Assembly: GCF_002751875.1 (NCBI RefSeq)
Contig: NZ_NMZM01000002.1
Span: 372,001-436,000, forward strand
Origin: Oceaniglobus indicus
Lineage (GTDB): Bacteria > Pseudomonadota > Alphaproteobacteria > Rhodobacterales > Rhodobacteraceae
DNA length: 64,000 bases
Direction of reading: 5' to 3'
Position numbers and translations under genes: made by a program. Below are positions 1 through 10,348 of this stretch, in pieces. Within the stretch, counting starts at the first letter, position 1; each line of letters opens with the position of its first letter. The notes under the pieces were generated by a model. The model ran no database searches. It was not told the DNA's origin and was given only the letters and a program-made list of their open reading frames with translations.

Positions 1-87
1 TTTATTTCGGATATTTGCCGATTTTATTCATGGTTTGAAAACGACTCTCCGTTAGTCTGATGGGACAAGTATAGGGGAGTAACACTT

Positions 88-237
88 GTGGCACAGACAA
101 TCACGATCGGAAGCTGCGTTTCAGTTCATGGAATGACCGTTCGCGCACTCGACGACGGGCGGGTCGTCGTGCGGGTTGGCGAAGCGCTTTATGCCGGGCA
201 TCCGGTGGCACCATCGGTCGCTGCCGATCACGTCTGA
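88..237 (+). CDS. Short hypothetical protein (49 aa)
   Basis: A GTG-started 49-codon frame with a good ribosome binding site (AGGGGAG at 73-79, 8 nt before the GTG) and a TGA stop 25 bp before the shared terminator. The product begins VAQTITIG and is rich in Val, Gly and Ala, with one Cys at residue 10. It has no signal peptide and no membrane segment. I do not recognise a family. It converges on infB and shares its terminator, which fits a real transcript ending there. The alternative is a chance frame; codon use looks like that of the neighbouring genes (GC-rich third positions), so I lean towards a real gene. Confidence 0.5.
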   Translation: MAQTITIGSCVSVHGMTVRALDDGRVVVRVGEALYAGHPVAPSVAADHV

Positions 238-262
238 TACGATACGCCTTCAGCAAAAAAAG

Positions 263-288
263 GGGACCGCATCGGATGATGCGGTCCC
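263..288. terminator. Bidirectional intrinsic terminator
   Basis: A perfect 11-bp stem (GGGACCGCATC / GATGCGGTCCC) with a 4-nt GGAT loop, A-rich on the left and T-rich on the right. It can therefore stop the short plus-strand ORF and the minus-strand infB operon. It lies 26 bp past the infB stop codon. Confidence 0.85.
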
Positions 289-314
289 TTTCATTTTTTG
301 CGATCAGACGCCAA

Positions 315-2813
315 TCACGTCAGATTGCGTTCGACTTCCTCACGGGTGAAGATCTCGATCACATCCTTCGGCCGGATGTCGTCATAGTTCTCGAACGCCA
401 TGCCGCATTCCTGGCCAGACTGCACCTCGGTCACTTCATCCTTGAAGCGCTTCAGCGTTTTCAGCGTGCCCTCGTGGATCACCACGTTGTCGCGCAGCAG
501 ACGCACGCCAGCGGACCGGCGGGCGACGCCTTCGGTAACCAGACAACCGGCAACCGTTCCGACATTGGAAACCTTGAAGACTTCCTTGATCTCGGCATAG
601 CCAATGAACGTCTCGCGGACTTCCGCGCTCAGCAGACCGGAAGCCGCCGCTTTCACGTCATCCACCAGATCGTAGATGACCGAGTAATAGCGGATCTCGA
701 CACCTTTCTGGTTGGCGGTGTTGCGGGCCGATGCGTTGGCACGGACGTTGAAGCCCATGATCGGCGCGCCGCTGGCTTCGGCCAGACCGACATCGGTTTC
801 GGTGATCGCGCCCACACCATAGTGCAGGACGCGCACGCGCACCTCGTCGTTGCCGATCTTTTCCATCGCCTGCACGATCGCTTCGGCCGAGCCCTGAACG
901 TCGGCTTTGAGCAGGATCGGCAGTTCGGCGACGGTCTGATCCGCCTTCGCCTTGGCCATCATCTGTTCCAGCGTCGTCGCGGCACCGGCGGTGGCGCGCT
1001 TCTCCTTGGCGGCGTTCTCGCGATATTCCGCGATTTCGCGGGCCTGTGCCTCGGTTTCGACCACGTTCAGCGTATCGCCCGCTTCGGGCGTGCCGTTCAG
1101 GCCCAGAACCTCGACCGGGACCGACGGTCCGGCCTCGTCCACACGCTCGCCCTTGTCGTTGACCAGCGCGCGGACCTTGCCCCATTGTTCGCCGACGACA
1201 AAGATATCGCCTTTGCGCAGCGTGCCGTTCTGAACCAGGACCGTCGCAACCGGTCCGCGACCGACGTCAAGCTGCGCCTCGATCACGGCGCCCTGGGCGG
1301 CGCGGTCGGGGTTTGCCGTCAGGTCCAGAAGTTCCGCCTGAAGCCCGATGGCCTCGAGCAGGTTATCCAGACCCTGACCGTTGATCGCCGACACTTCGAC
1401 ATCCAGAACATCGCCCGACATCTGTTCGACGACGACTTCATGCTGCAACAGGTCAGTCCGCACCTTGGTCGGGTTCGCGGCGGGGCGGTCGATCTTGTTG
1501 ATCGCGACGATCATCGGAACACCGGCCGCCTTGGCGTGATTGATCGCCTCGACGGTCTGCGGCATCACGGCATCGTCAGCCGCAACCACCAGGATCACGA
1601 TATCCGTCACCTGTGCACCGCGCGACCGCATGGAGGTGAACGCCGCGTGACCGGGGGTGTCGAGGAAGGTCAGCAACTGCCCGGCTTCCGTCGTCACCTG
1701 ATAGGCGCCAATATGTTGGGTGATGCCACCGGCTTCGCCCGCGACGACCTTGGCCTTGCGGATCGCATCCAGAAGCGACGTCTTGCCGTGGTCCACGTGG
1801 CCCATGACGGTGATGATCGGCGCCCGCGGCTTGAGATCTTCGGGCGCATCTTCCACCTGGTCGATCACGTCCTCGACGTCCGAATCCGAAACGCGCACCA
1901 CCTTGTGACCGAATTCCTCGATCACCAGTTCGGCGGTATCGGCGTCGATTGCCTGATTCTGGGTCGCCATAACGCCCTCTTTCATCAGAAATTTGACGAC
2001 ATCGGCCACACGTTCGGCCATCCGCACCGCCAATTCCTGGACGGTGATGACCTCCGGCAGGTTGACGTTGCGCACGATCTTTTCGCGCTCGACCTGTTGG
2101 CCCATCGCCTTCTGACGCGCCCGCTCCTGCTTGCGCTTCATGGCGGCCATCGACCGCTGCCGTCCGCCTTCGCCACCGGTCAACGCCTGGTTCAGCGTCA
2201 GCTTTCCCGAGCGACGCGAATCGACGCGGCCCTTGTTGGCCTTGGCGTTGCGGTCCTGGCTGTCGCGGTCGTCCTTGCGCGGCGTGGGCTTGCCGCCGCC
2301 ACGGGTCGGCTCGGGCGCACCGGCGGCCATGTCGGCGGGGCTGGGCGCGGCCGGCGCGGGGGCGTTCGCACGCGCCTTGGCCTCGGCCTCTTCCTTGAGC
2401 CGCCGCGCGTCTTCCTCGGCCTTGGCCTTGGCGCGCTCTTCGCGCTCGCGTTCCTCGGCTTCCTTCGCCTCGATCTCTGCACGACGACGCTCACGCTCTT
2501 CGGCGCGGGCCTTTTCCTCGGCTTCGCGCTTGGCGGCCTCCTCGGCCTCGTTCGCGCGGGCGGCGGCAAGCGCCTTCATCCGGCGTTCGAGTTCGGCGTC
2601 GGTTATGCCTGCGGGACGCTTGGACGGGTCACCGCCCGCCGGGCGCCGCTGGCCCGTAGGTTTTTCTGCCGTCGGTTTCGGGACCACGACACGCTTGCGC
2701 TTGGTCTCGACCACGACACTCTTGGTCCGGCCATGGCTGAAGCTTTGCTTCACCTGCCCGGAGCGCGGTCCGCTCCGGAGGCCCAGAGTCTTTTTGCCGT
2801 CATTGTCGCTCAT
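315..2813 (-). CDS. infB: Translation initiation factor IF-2
   Basis: GTPase that places initiator fMet-tRNA on the 30S subunit and promotes 50S joining. The 832-aa product has an N-terminal basic/Pro region, a long Glu/Arg/Ala-rich coiled coil (about residues 75-147), an IF2_N domain (about 245-305), then the G domain. G1 is GHVDHGKT at 338-345, followed by DTPGHAAF (G3) and NKID (G4) and the usual domains II-IV. The ATG overlaps the stop of the upstream RNA-binding gene by 4 nt (ATGA), so the two are translationally coupled. It is the last gene of rimP-nusA-ylxR-infB. The length is typical for alphaproteobacteria. Confidence 0.98.
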   Translation of the reverse strand: MSDNDGKKTLGLRSGPRSGQVKQSFSHGRTKSVVVETKRKRVVVPKPTAEKPTGQRRPAGGDPSKRPAGITDAELERRMKALAAARANEAEEAAKREAEEKARAEERERRRAEIEAKEAEEREREERAKAKAEEDARRLKEEAEAKARANAPAPAAPSPADMAAGAPEPTRGGGKPTPRKDDRDSQDRNAKANKGRVDSRRSGKLTLNQALTGGEGGRQRSMAAMKRKQERARQKAMGQQVEREKIVRNVNLPEVITVQELAVRMAERVADVVKFLMKEGVMATQNQAIDADTAELVIEEFGHKVVRVSDSDVEDVIDQVEDAPEDLKPRAPIITVMGHVDHGKTSLLDAIRKAKVVAGEAGGITQHIGAYQVTTEAGQLLTFLDTPGHAAFTSMRSRGAQVTDIVILVVAADDAVMPQTVEAINHAKAAGVPMIVAINKIDRPAANPTKVRTDLLQHEVVVEQMSGDVLDVEVSAINGQGLDNLLEAIGLQAELLDLTANPDRAAQGAVIEAQLDVGRGPVATVLVQNGTLRKGDIFVVGEQWGKVRALVNDKGERVDEAGPSVPVEVLGLNGTPEAGDTLNVVETEAQAREIAEYRENAAKEKRATAGAATTLEQMMAKAKADQTVAELPILLKADVQGSAEAIVQAMEKIGNDEVRVRVLHYGVGAITETDVGLAEASGAPIMGFNVRANASARNTANQKGVEIRYYSVIYDLVDDVKAAASGLLSAEVRETFIGYAEIKEVFKVSNVGTVAGCLVTEGVARRSAGVRLLRDNVVIHEGTLKTLKRFKDEVTEVQSGQECGMAFENYDDIRPKDVIEIFTREEVERNLT

Positions 2814-3442
2814 GTGGTCTTCTTTACCTTTCCGGTGGCGTCTCCACCGACATCTTCCCGAACGCCTGAAAGCCGCACGGCGTCCTCTCTGAATCGATCA
2901 GCCAGGCCGCCTGCGGAAAGCGCCGCATGTATCACATGTTCCCGACCGAATGCCAAACCCAATTCTGGCGCGGTCAGAATGTCGAAAAACGACCCCCGTC
3001 CGCCGGGTGGCCGCAACTTGGATTTTCCCCGCGCCGACCCATCCGAGGCCTGAACGAGAATGGCCACCTGATCCTTGAGCAGCCAGTCCTTCACCTTTTC
3101 GTACCCGGCAATCGCACGACCCGCCTTGCGGGCCATCGCCAGCCTGTCGATCACCCGGCGCAACAGCGCGGCCTCGACATCGCCCACCAGATCGTCGGGC
3201 AGCTTCACCTGCTTTTTCGCACCGCGGGAAAACAGGTTCTTCTTCACCGCCAGGGCCAGCGCGTCACGCTCGGCGCTGACCCAGATGCCCCGGCCCGGCA
3301 GTTTCTCTGCCACGTCAGGATAGATCAAATCGTCCGGCCCGACAACAAATCGGATCAGACCCCGTTTCGGGTGCACGTCCCCCGTCGCGATGCACTTGCG
3401 CTCGGGGTCCGTGTAATCCTTTTCCTTGCCGCCGCGGGACAT
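2810..3442 (-). CDS. YlxR-family RNA-binding protein
   Basis: A 210-aa protein encoded between nusA and infB, the standard place for this family. The N-terminal part (about residues 15-80) is the YlxR/DUF448 domain, with ERKCIATG and the LPGRGIWVS segment. The middle (about 95-150) resembles an L7Ae-like RNA-binding fold ([18 protein letters not shown]). A variable tail follows. The family is RNA-associated and the exact role is not settled; a part in nusA-infB region RNA metabolism is inferred from position. It starts 7 nt after the nusA stop and its own stop overlaps the infB start. Confidence 0.92.
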   Translation of the reverse strand: MSRGGKEKDYTDPERKCIATGDVHPKRGLIRFVVGPDDLIYPDVAEKLPGRGIWVSAERDALALAVKKNLFSRGAKKQVKLPDDLVGDVEAALLRRVIDRLAMARKAGRAIAGYEKVKDWLLKDQVAILVQASDGSARGKSKLRPPGGRGSFFDILTAPELGLAFGREHVIHAALSAGGLADRFREDAVRLSGVREDVGGDATGKVKKTT

Positions 3443-3449
3443 ATCGTTC

Positions 3450-5063
3450 CTATTCCCCGGCCTCGTCTTCGGTGATCGCTTCGTCTTCCTCGTCGCCGGT
3501 CAACTCGTCCGGGTCGACCCAGCCCAACTGGATCCGGGCGGTCATCACCATGTTCTGCGCTTCTTCCAGGGACACTTCGAACTTTTCGAGAACGCCGTCG
3601 TCCTTGTGGCGTTCGCCATCGACCGTCGTCCAGCCGCCGGCCAATTCCCAATCAGCGCAGGTGGCAAAGTCCTCGAGGGTTTTCACCCCGTCTTCGGCCA
3701 ATGCCTCGATCATCTGGGGTGTCAGACCCTCAAAGTCAACCAGGCTGTCCTCGACACCCAGTTCGCGGGCATGATCCAGCGCCTTCTTGTTCAGCGCATC
3801 CAGGTAATCCTTGGCGCGCGCCTGAAGCTCGGCGGCGGTGTCGTCGTCCACGCCGTCGATCACCATCAGTTCGTTCGCGTCGACATAGGCGACCTCCTCG
3901 AGCGAGGTGAAGCCTTCCGAAACCAGAAGCTGGGCAAAGAATTCGTCCAGGTCCAGCGTGTCCATGAACAGCTTGGTGCGCTCTTCGAACTCGGCCTGAC
4001 GGCGCGCGCTTTCCTGTTCCTCGGTCATGATGTCGATGTCCAGCCCGGTCAGCTGCGACGCCAGACGCACGTTCTGGCCGCGACGGCCGATGGCCAGCGA
4101 AAGCTGTTCGTCGGGCACCACGACCTCGACCCGCTCGGCCTCTTCGTCGAACACGACCTTGCTGACCTCGGCGGGTTGCAGCGCGTTGACGAGGAACGTC
4201 GGGATATCCTCGTTCCACGGGATGATGTCGATCTTTTCGCCCTGAAGCTCGTTCACGACGGCCTGAACGCGGCTGCCGCGCATACCGACGCAGGCGCCCA
4301 CCGGGTCGATCGAATTGTCATAGGAGATGACGGCGATCTTGGCGCGCGATCCGGGGTCGCGGGCGACCGCCTTGATTTCGATGATGCCGTCATAGATTTC
4401 CGGCACTTCCATCTTGAACAGTTCCGCCATGAACTGCGGATCGGTCCGGCTCAGGAAGATCTGCGGGCCGCGCACCTCGCGGCGCACCTCGCGGATGTAG
4501 CACCGCACGCGGTCATTCGGGCGATAGCTTTCGCGCCCGATCTTGTCGTTGCGGCGCAGGATGCCTTCGCCACGGCCGATATCGACGATGACGTTGCCGT
4601 ATTCCTCGCGCTTGACGACACCGTTGATGATGGTGCCGGCGCGGTCCTTGAATTCTTCGTACTGGCGGTCACGCTCGGCTTCGCGGACCTTCTGCAGGAT
4701 CACCTGCTTGGCGGACTGGGCGGCGATCCGGCCCATTTCCACCGGCGGCACCTCGTCGGTCAGCTCATCGCCGACCTTGGGATCGGCCATGTGTTCCCTG
4801 GCCTGCTCGACCGTCATCTCGGCCTGGTAATTTTCCAGCGCGTCATCCTCGACCACCGTGCGCACACGGGTGAACGTCGCGCGACCCGTCTTGCGGTCGA
4901 TGTGGACGCGGATGTCCATTTCGGACCCGTAGCGCGACTTGGCCGCCCGGGCGAGCGATTCTTCCATCGCCTCGACCACCAGTCCGGGGTCGATCATCTT
5001 TTCGCGGGCCACGGCCTCTGCGGTCTGCAAAAGCTCAAGCTGGTTGGCGGATGTGATGGCCAT
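3450..5063 (-). CDS. nusA: Transcription termination/antitermination protein NusA
   Basis: RNA polymerase-associated factor controlling pausing, intrinsic and Rho termination, and rRNA antitermination. In 537 aa one sees the N-terminal RNAP-binding domain (residues 1-125), an S1 domain (about 130-200), and two KH domains containing [13 protein letters not shown] and [14 protein letters not shown]-terminal helix-hairpin-helix repeats follow, then a very acidic tail. It starts 3 nt after the rimP stop. NusA is known in other bacteria to affect expression of its own operon, which matters for the leader terminator at 5714-5737. Confidence 0.98.
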   Translation of the reverse strand: MAITSANQLELLQTAEAVAREKMIDPGLVVEAMEESLARAAKSRYGSEMDIRVHIDRKTGRATFTRVRTVVEDDALENYQAEMTVEQAREHMADPKVGDELTDEVPPVEMGRIAAQSAKQVILQKVREAERDRQYEEFKDRAGTIINGVVKREEYGNVIVDIGRGEGILRRNDKIGRESYRPNDRVRCYIREVRREVRGPQIFLSRTDPQFMAELFKMEVPEIYDGIIEIKAVARDPGSRAKIAVISYDNSIDPVGACVGMRGSRVQAVVNELQGEKIDIIPWNEDIPTFLVNALQPAEVSKVVFDEEAERVEVVVPDEQLSLAIGRRGQNVRLASQLTGLDIDIMTEEQESARRQAEFEERTKLFMDTLDLDEFFAQLLVSEGFTSLEEVAYVDANELMVIDGVDDDTAAELQARAKDYLDALNKKALDHARELGVEDSLVDFEGLTPQMIEALAEDGVKTLEDFATCADWELAGGWTTVDGERHKDDGVLEKFEVSLEEAQNMVMTARIQLGWVDPDELTGDEEDEAITEDEAGE

Positions 5064-5066
5064 CGC

Positions 5067-5669
5067 TCAATTCTCCCTGGGTGTCTTGTTGCGCGTTTCG
5101 TCTTCGTCGTCGTCCAGCACGGTTTCCACCGCGTCGAACTGTGATTCATCAATTTGTCCGTTGTCCTTGCGGGTGCGCAGGACATCGCGGATCAGGTCTT
5201 CGGTCAGGACCAGCTTGGCGTCCGACAGCCAGTCGAACTGCAACCCGATGGTGCCTTCCTCGATCTCGATCAGAACTTCCGAGCCGTCGATCCCGGCCAG
5301 GATGCCCTTGAACCGCTTGCGGCCCTCGATCATCTCCGACGTCTCGATCTTGGCCTCGTACCCTTCCCAGTCGGAAAAATCCTTGAGCCGGGTCAGCGGG
5401 CGGTCGATGCCGGGGCTGGACACTTCCAGCGAATACGCCTCTTCGATGGGATCCTCGACGTCCAGATGCGCCGAGACGGCGGTGGAAATCGTCGCGCAAT
5501 CATCGACCTCGATGCCGCCGTTCGGACGGTCGGCCATGATCTGGACCGTCGGTGTCTTGCCGCCCATGTAACGGACGCGCACCAACTCGAACCCCAGATC
5601 CTCGATCACGGGGGTGATGACGTCGGCCAGACGCCGGTCGATGCTGGCCTTGGCGATCATGTCGGACAT
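5067..5669 (-). CDS. rimP: Ribosome maturation factor RimP
   Basis: A 200-aa protein needed for 30S subunit maturation. It has the RimP N-terminal domain with ELVRVRYMG and a C-terminal SH3-like domain; the segment [12 protein letters not shown] at about residue 90 is the family hallmark. The frame stays open upstream to 6032, but the ATG at 5669 is preceded by AGGTGA at good spacing and gives the usual family length. It is the first gene of the nusA-infB operon. Confidence 0.96.
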   Translation of the reverse strand: MSDMIAKASIDRRLADVITPVIEDLGFELVRVRYMGGKTPTVQIMADRPNGGIEVDDCATISTAVSAHLDVEDPIEEAYSLEVSSPGIDRPLTRLKDFSDWEGYEAKIETSEMIEGRKRFKGILAGIDGSEVLIEIEEGTIGLQFDWLSDAKLVLTEDLIRDVLRTRKDNGQIDESQFDAVETVLDDDEDETRNKTPREN

Positions 5670-5713
5670 GGCTTCACCTGTTGGGTTGATGGGGTTCCGC
5701 CCTGCGGCGAACA

Positions 5714-5737
5714 CAAAAAAACGGGCGCGCGGCCCGT
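5714..5737 (-). terminator. Intrinsic terminator in the rimP leader (candidate attenuator)
   Basis: Read on the minus strand, ACGGGC - CGCGC - GCCCGT is followed directly by seven T residues: a compact, textbook Rho-independent terminator. It lies 45-70 nt upstream of the rimP start codon. No gene that it could terminate is visible upstream on this strand, because the next gene (5938 onward) is divergent. It therefore sits within the rimP mRNA leader. Confidence 0.7.
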
Positions 5738-5792
5738 CACAAGATCCGGTGGAACGATCAGGTTTGGACCCCGACGCGCCGCTATTGATCGG

Positions 5793-5821
5793 CTGATACG
5801 ATGAAAAAACGGCATTTGCAA
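5793..5821 (-). promoter_or_regulatory. Candidate sigma70 promoter for rimP-nusA-infB
   Basis: On the minus strand: TTGCAA (5821-5816), 17 bp, TATCAG (5798-5793). A start near 5786 would give a leader of about 117 nt that contains the terminator at 5714-5737. This rests on motif match only. Confidence 0.4.
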
Positions 5822-5937
5822 GGATCAGTTTCCGCCCGTGGTTCACGCCCCCGTGAAAATAACCCGACCACGCGGGAACCGGAAGGCAACGGCAAGGCTT
5901 GTTCCCGATAATCCTTCCTTGAAAGCGATGCATCCCC

Positions 5938-7038
5938 TTGTCGGAATCCGAGCCCAGCACCTCTGCGGTCGAACTCAGAAAGATCCGGATCGCCTTGTCG
6001 TGGCTGCTGGTCTTCGTGGCGTTGACCAGCATCTATTTCGCGCGCGAGCTGATGTTGCCGATCTTCATGGGGCTTGTCATCGCCCTGACCTTCACACCGG
6101 TGGTTCGCAGCTTCCGGCGCATCGGCGTGCCGCCGCCGGTCAGCGCGGTCCTGCTCATGGTGGTTCTCGGCACCACCGGCTTTGTCGTCGCCTATTTCTC
6201 CAGCGGTCCGATCTCGGAATGGGTCGAGGAACTGCCCGAGCTGGGGGATGAGCTGAAGCGCAAGCTGGCGCGGCTGTCGGCCTCGGTCGAAAAGATCCGG
6301 GATGTGTCGGAGGACGTCGAGAAGATCACCGAAGGCGACGGCGCGAACAAGCCACGCGAGGTCGCCGTCGATCGTCCCGGTTTCCTGAGTTCGGCCGCCA
6401 GCAGCGCGGTGACCGTCGTGACGACGTTGGTGGTGGCGCTGGTGCTGGCGACGTTCCTGTTGGCCTCGGGCACCATGTTTCACGAAAAGCTGGTGCAATC
6501 CTTCAGCCGCTTCCAGGACAAGAAGAAGGCGCTTCAGGTCGTCAAGGACGTGGAAAAGCGCATTTCGCGGTATCTGTTCAGCATCACCGTCATCAATGCC
6601 GGCCTGGGCCTGTGCATCGCCGGGGCCATGTGGGCCGTGGGTTTGCCGAATCCGCTGATCTGGGGCCTGCTGGCGTTTCTTCTGAACTTCCTGCCGTTCA
6701 TCGGCGCGGTGGTCGGCACGGTCCTGGTCGGCGGGATCGCGATCCTGTCGTTCGATTCCATCGGATACGCACTTGTGGCGCCGGCGTCGTATTACCTGCT
6801 CACGGCGATCGAGGGCCAGTTCGTCACACCGCTTCTGCTGGGCCGGCGTCTGGAGCTGAACACGGTTTCCGTCTTTCTTGCCGTCGTGCTGTGGGGATGG
6901 CTTTGGGGGGTGCCGGGGGCCGTTATGGCGGTGCCGTTCCTCGTGACGTTCAAGGTGATCTGTGACAGCGTGCCCGGCCTTCGGATCGTCGGGCACTTCC
7001 TGGGCGCGGAAGGATTGCGCATCCCGGACCCGGAATGA
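5938..7038 (+). CDS. AI-2E family (PerM/YdiK-type) membrane transporter
   Basis: A 366-aa polytopic inner-membrane protein. There are hydrophobic helices near residues 18-60 and 65-90, a charged hydrophilic stretch (about 95-150), and a further group of five or so helices with the conserved segment [19 protein letters not shown]. This layout is that of the AI-2E exporter/PerM family. Substrates differ widely in the family, so none is assigned here. The reading frame starts with TTG at 5938 with only a weak upstream purine stretch, so the start is uncertain. It diverges from rimP and ends just before a strong hairpin. Confidence 0.9.
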   Translation: MSESEPSTSAVELRKIRIALSWLLVFVALTSIYFARELMLPIFMGLVIALTFTPVVRSFRRIGVPPPVSAVLLMVVLGTTGFVVAYFSSGPISEWVEELPELGDELKRKLARLSASVEKIRDVSEDVEKITEGDGANKPREVAVDRPGFLSSAASSAVTVVTTLVVALVLATFLLASGTMFHEKLVQSFSRFQDKKKALQVVKDVEKRISRYLFSITVINAGLGLCIAGAMWAVGLPNPLIWGLLAFLLNFLPFIGAVVGTVLVGGIAILSFDSIGYALVAPASYYLLTAIEGQFVTPLLLGRRLELNTVSVFLAVVLWGWLWGVPGAVMAVPFLVTFKVICDSVPGLRIVGHFLGAEGLRIPDPE

Positions 7039-7041
7039 AAC

Positions 7042-7067
7042 ACGCCCCGCCGAAACCGGCGGGGCGT
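7042..7067. terminator. GC-rich hairpin between convergent genes
   Basis: An 11-bp perfect stem ACGCCCCGCCG / CGGCGGGGCGT with an AAAC loop, 3 bp past the transporter stop and 25 bp from the end of the convergent binding-protein gene. There is no long T tract, so it may act as an mRNA 3'-end stabiliser as well as a terminator. Confidence 0.65.
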
Positions 7068-7091
7068 CCTGTCATGACCTCACAAGGTCGA

Positions 7092-8636
7092 TCAGGCGAA
7101 CCACCACCGTTCGATCAGGCGCGAGCCGTCCATCTGGAACGTGTTGCCGATGGTACCTGAATTGGTCAGCTTGGTCGAATGGGCGTCGACAAAGTTGGCG
7201 TACATCGGGATGACCGAACCACCTTCTTTCGAACACAGCATCTGCATTTCGGTATACATGTCACGACGCTTGCTTGAATCCAGCTCGGTCCGGGCCTGGA
7301 TCAGAAGCGACTGGAACCGCTCGTTCTCCCACTTGGTATCGTTCCACGGCACGCCGGTTTCATAGGCCGACGAGAACATCCAATCCTCGGTCGCGCGGCC
7401 CGACCAATACGACGCGCACCACGGCTTCTTGATCCAGACGTTCGACCAGTATCCATCGGCCGGTTCCTGCACCACGTTGATGTCGATGCCCGCCGCCTTG
7501 GCCGATGCCTGATACAACTGCGCGGCGTCCACGGCCCCGGCATAGGCGGCGCTGGAGGCCGACAGATCGACCGCCAGGCCGTCCATCCCCGCCTCTTTCA
7601 GCAGGGCCTTCGCCTTGTCGGGATCATAGCTGTTCTGCTCGAGGTCCGCGGCGTAATACTGGTTCGCCGGCCCGATGGGATGGTCGTTGGCCACGGCACC
7701 ATGCCCCATCAGGATCTTGTCCACCAGTTCCTGACGGTTCACGGCATGTTTCAGCGCCTGACGCACCTTCAGGTTGGTGAACGGATCGACGTTGGTCAGC
7801 ATCGGGAAGGTGAAATGCTGGTTGCCGGTCACCTCGAAGATATTGACCATCGGGTTCGCCTTGATCAGCGATTCGGTCTTGAAATCGACGCGGTTGGCGG
7901 CGTCGATCTGGTTGGTCAGCAGCGCCGACATCCGGGCCGAACTGTCGTTGATGGCGATCACCTCGACCTCATCGAACCAACCGGCCTTGCCGTCCTTGTA
8001 ATGGCTGTCGACGCGCTTGCCGACAAAGCGCACGCCGGGATCGAAGGCTTCGACACGGTACATGCCGGTGCCGATGCCCTTGGCGATCGCCTCTTCGATC
8101 TGGCCCGCCGGATACATCAGCAGGTGATAATCCGACAACAGGAACGGGAAGTCGGCGTTGCCGTTCTTCAGCGTGATCTGGATCTGCAGATCGCCGGTCT
8201 TCTTCATCTCGGCGATATTGTCGACGATGGGCTGCGCCGCCGACTTCGACCCTTCGGCCACGTGCATGTTCAGCGATTCGATCACGTCGTCTGCACCGAA
8301 CGCCTTGCCGTTGTGGAAGGTCACACCGGGGCGCAGATCGAAGGTCCAGGTCTTGGCCTCGGCGCCCGCTTCCCAATTGGTGGCCAGTTCGCCGACCAGT
8401 TCGCCCTTGGCGTTGATCTCGGTCAGGCAGTCGAAGACACAGCCGAATCCGCACATCACCATGAAGGTGTCGGAATGGGTGCGCCCGTCCCAGCTGTCCG
8501 AGGTGTTCGCGCCGGCCAGGCCCAGCCGCAGCTTGCCGCCCCGCTTGCCCTGGGCCATCAAGGGAAATCCGGTCGCCGCCAGCACGCCGGCGGCGGTGCC
8601 GGTGCGCAGAAGTCCGCGTCTTGAGATGTTGGTCAT
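7092..8636 (-). CDS. Peptide/nickel-type ABC transporter, substrate-binding protein (SBP family 5)
   Basis: A 514-aa periplasmic binding protein that captures the ligand for the import system encoded upstream. The N-terminus has a twin-arginine signal (SRRGLLRTG from residue 5), then the family-5 pattern GGKLRLGL, a WTFDLRPGVTFHNGK segment near residue 90, and a C-terminal Trp-rich region. The start at 8636 has AGGGAG at proper spacing; the open frame upstream lacks an RBS. It is the last gene of the operon, 59 bp after the ATPase; in most such operons the binding protein comes first. Oligopeptides are the commonest substrate in this family, but the ligand cannot be told from sequence. Confidence 0.93.
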   Translation of the reverse strand: MTNISRRGLLRTGTAAGVLAATGFPLMAQGKRGGKLRLGLAGANTSDSWDGRTHSDTFMVMCGFGCVFDCLTEINAKGELVGELATNWEAGAEAKTWTFDLRPGVTFHNGKAFGADDVIESLNMHVAEGSKSAAQPIVDNIAEMKKTGDLQIQITLKNGNADFPFLLSDYHLLMYPAGQIEEAIAKGIGTGMYRVEAFDPGVRFVGKRVDSHYKDGKAGWFDEVEVIAINDSSARMSALLTNQIDAANRVDFKTESLIKANPMVNIFEVTGNQHFTFPMLTNVDPFTNLKVRQALKHAVNRQELVDKILMGHGAVANDHPIGPANQYYAADLEQNSYDPDKAKALLKEAGMDGLAVDLSASSAAYAGAVDAAQLYQASAKAAGIDINVVQEPADGYWSNVWIKKPWCASYWSGRATEDWMFSSAYETGVPWNDTKWENERFQSLLIQARTELDSSKRRDMYTEMQMLCSKEGGSVIPMYANFVDAHSTKLTNSGTIGNTFQMDGSRLIERWWFA

Positions 8637-8695
8637 GGTGTTCTCCCTGTTGTGTTCTGTTCTCTGTGTTTCAGACGTATCGGCCCCGCGCACGG

Positions 8696-10348
8696 TCACA
8701 TCTTGTCGATGGCCGCATCGCCGAGGTTGTCGGCCCCGCGTTCGGCCAGCAGATCGGTCAGCCAATCGGGGTCCATCTCGGGCACCGAGGACAGCAGAAG
8801 GTCGGTATAGGGGTGATGCGGCGGGCGGAACATTTCGGCCTTGCCCCCCTGTTCGACAACCTTGCCATCCTTCATCACGACGACCTCGTCCGCGATGGCC
8901 TTTACCGTCGCCAGATCGTGGGTGATGAACATATAGGTCAGGCCCAGTTCATCCTGCAACCGCGCCAGCAGTTTCAGGATCCCTTCGGCCACCAGCTGAT
9001 CCAGCGCCGATGTCACCTCGTCGCAGATGATGAACCGCGGCTCGGCGGCCAGCGCGCGGGCGATGCCGACGCGCTGTTTCTGGCCGCCCGACAATTCCGA
9101 CGGCAGGCGGTGGTAATACTGGTCGGGGTCCAGTTCGATCTGGTTCAACAGGTCGTTGACGCGGGCCCGTTTCGCCCGGCCCTTCAGACCCATGTAGAAT
9201 TCGACCGGCCGCCCGATGATGTCACCGATCCGCGTCTTCGGATTCAGGGCGGTGTCGGCCATCTGATAGATCATCTGGATCTGGCGCAGCTGGTCTTTGG
9301 TCCGCTTGCGGTAATCGGCGGGCAGGGGCGTGCCGTCGAACTCCACCATCCCCGAACGCGGCGGCAACAATCCGGTGATGCACCGCGCGACGGTCGACTT
9401 TCCGCTGCCCGATTCGCCCACCACGGCCACCGTCCGTCCGGTGTGCATGTCGAAGCTGACGTCGCGCAGCACGTCCACCTTGCCATAGGCGGCGGTGATC
9501 CCGCGCACCGAAACCAGCGGCACGGATCCCTCCGCCACAGCCGGTTTCACCGGCCGCGCAAAGCTGCGCACGGCCCACAGCGACTTGGTATAATCCTCGG
9601 TCGGGTGTGCCAGCATCGTTCGGGTATCGGCGGTTTCGACCTCATCCCCCTTCAGCAGCACCTTGATGCGGTCGGCCATCTGCGCGACCACGGCCAGATC
9701 GTGGGTGATATAGATCGCCGCGGTGTCGAATTCGTCAACGATGCGCCGGATCGCGGCCAGAACCTCGATCTGGGTGGTCACGTCCAGCGCAGTGGTCGGT
9801 TCGTCGAACACGATCAGATCTGGGCGGCACGACATCGCCATGGCCGTCATCGCGCGCTGCAACTGCCCACCCGACACCTGATGCGGATACCGAAACCCGA
9901 TTTCATCGGGGTTCGGCAGGCGCAGCTTGGCGTAAAGCTCCATGGCGTCGGCCTGGCTTTCGGCTTTGTCCATCACGTCATGGGTCACCGGAGCTTCGGT
10001 GTGCTGGTCGATGATCTTGTGCGCCGGGTTGAACGACGCCGCCGCCGATTGCGCGACATAGGCGATCCGCTTGCCCAAAAGCGCGCGTTTCGCATCAGCC
10101 GAGGCGGACACCAGGTCCTGCCCGTCGAACACCACCGAACCGCCCGAAATCCGGCATCCGTCACGGGTGAATCCCATGGCGGCCAGACCCACGGTCGACT
10201 TGCCGGCCCCCGATTCGCCGATCAGGCCCAGAACCTCGCCCCGGTGCAGGTCCAGATCGATGCCGTTGACGATGGGCAACCACGTCTCGTCGCTGCGCCC
10301 CTCGATCCGGAGGTCGCGAATCTTCAGCAGGGGTGCATTATCGTTCAT
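8696..10348 (-). CDS. Peptide-type ABC transporter, fused double ATPase (DppD-DppF type)
   Basis: A 550-aa protein with two complete nucleotide-binding domains in one chain. Domain 1 has Walker A GESGAGKST at 44-52, signature VSGGQLQR and Walker B LIVFDEPT. Domain 2 (from about residue 280) has GESGSGKST, LSGGQKQR and FIICDEVT. It powers import through the two permeases encoded just upstream. The ATG overlaps the stop of the preceding permease by 4 nt (ATGA); the longer open frame upstream is only the shadow of that gene. Both catalytic sites look intact. Confidence 0.95.
   Translation of the reverse strand: MNDNAPLLKIRDLRIEGRSDETWLPIVNGIDLDLHRGEVLGLIGESGAGKSTVGLAAMGFTRDGCRISGGSVVFDGQDLVSASADAKRALLGKRIAYVAQSAAASFNPAHKIIDQHTEAPVTHDVMDKAESQADAMELYAKLRLPNPDEIGFRYPHQVSGGQLQRAMTAMAMSCRPDLIVFDEPTTALDVTTQIEVLAAIRRIVDEFDTAAIYITHDLAVVAQMADRIKVLLKGDEVETADTRTMLAHPTEDYTKSLWAVRSFARPVKPAVAEGSVPLVSVRGITAAYGKVDVLRDVSFDMHTGRTVAVVGESGSGKSTVARCITGLLPPRSGMVEFDGTPLPADYRKRTKDQLRQIQMIYQMADTALNPKTRIGDIIGRPVEFYMGLKGRAKRARVNDLLNQIELDPDQYYHRLPSELSGGQKQRVGIARALAAEPRFIICDEVTSALDQLVAEGILKLLARLQDELGLTYMFITHDLATVKAIADEVVVMKDGKVVEQGGKAEMFRPPHHPYTDLLLSSVPEMDPDWLTDLLAERGADNLGDAAIDKM

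Noticed and set aside
276-3053. 925-codon open frame on the plus strand opposite infB
   Set aside because: It is antisense to a full-length infB with all motifs; its composition (His/Arg/Leu-rich, repetitive) is the mirror of GC-rich coding sequence, and it has no RBS.
3426-5144. 572-codon plus-strand frame opposite nusA
   Set aside because: Shadow of nusA; no family features and no ribosome binding site.
5740-5937. tRNA gene before rimP as in E. coli (metY)
   Set aside because: Neither strand gives a cloverleaf with a T-loop GTTCGA and acceptor stem.
5670-6032. 121-codon N-terminal extension of RimP
   Set aside because: It spans the leader terminator and the divergent gene's start; the internal ATG has the better RBS and the family length.
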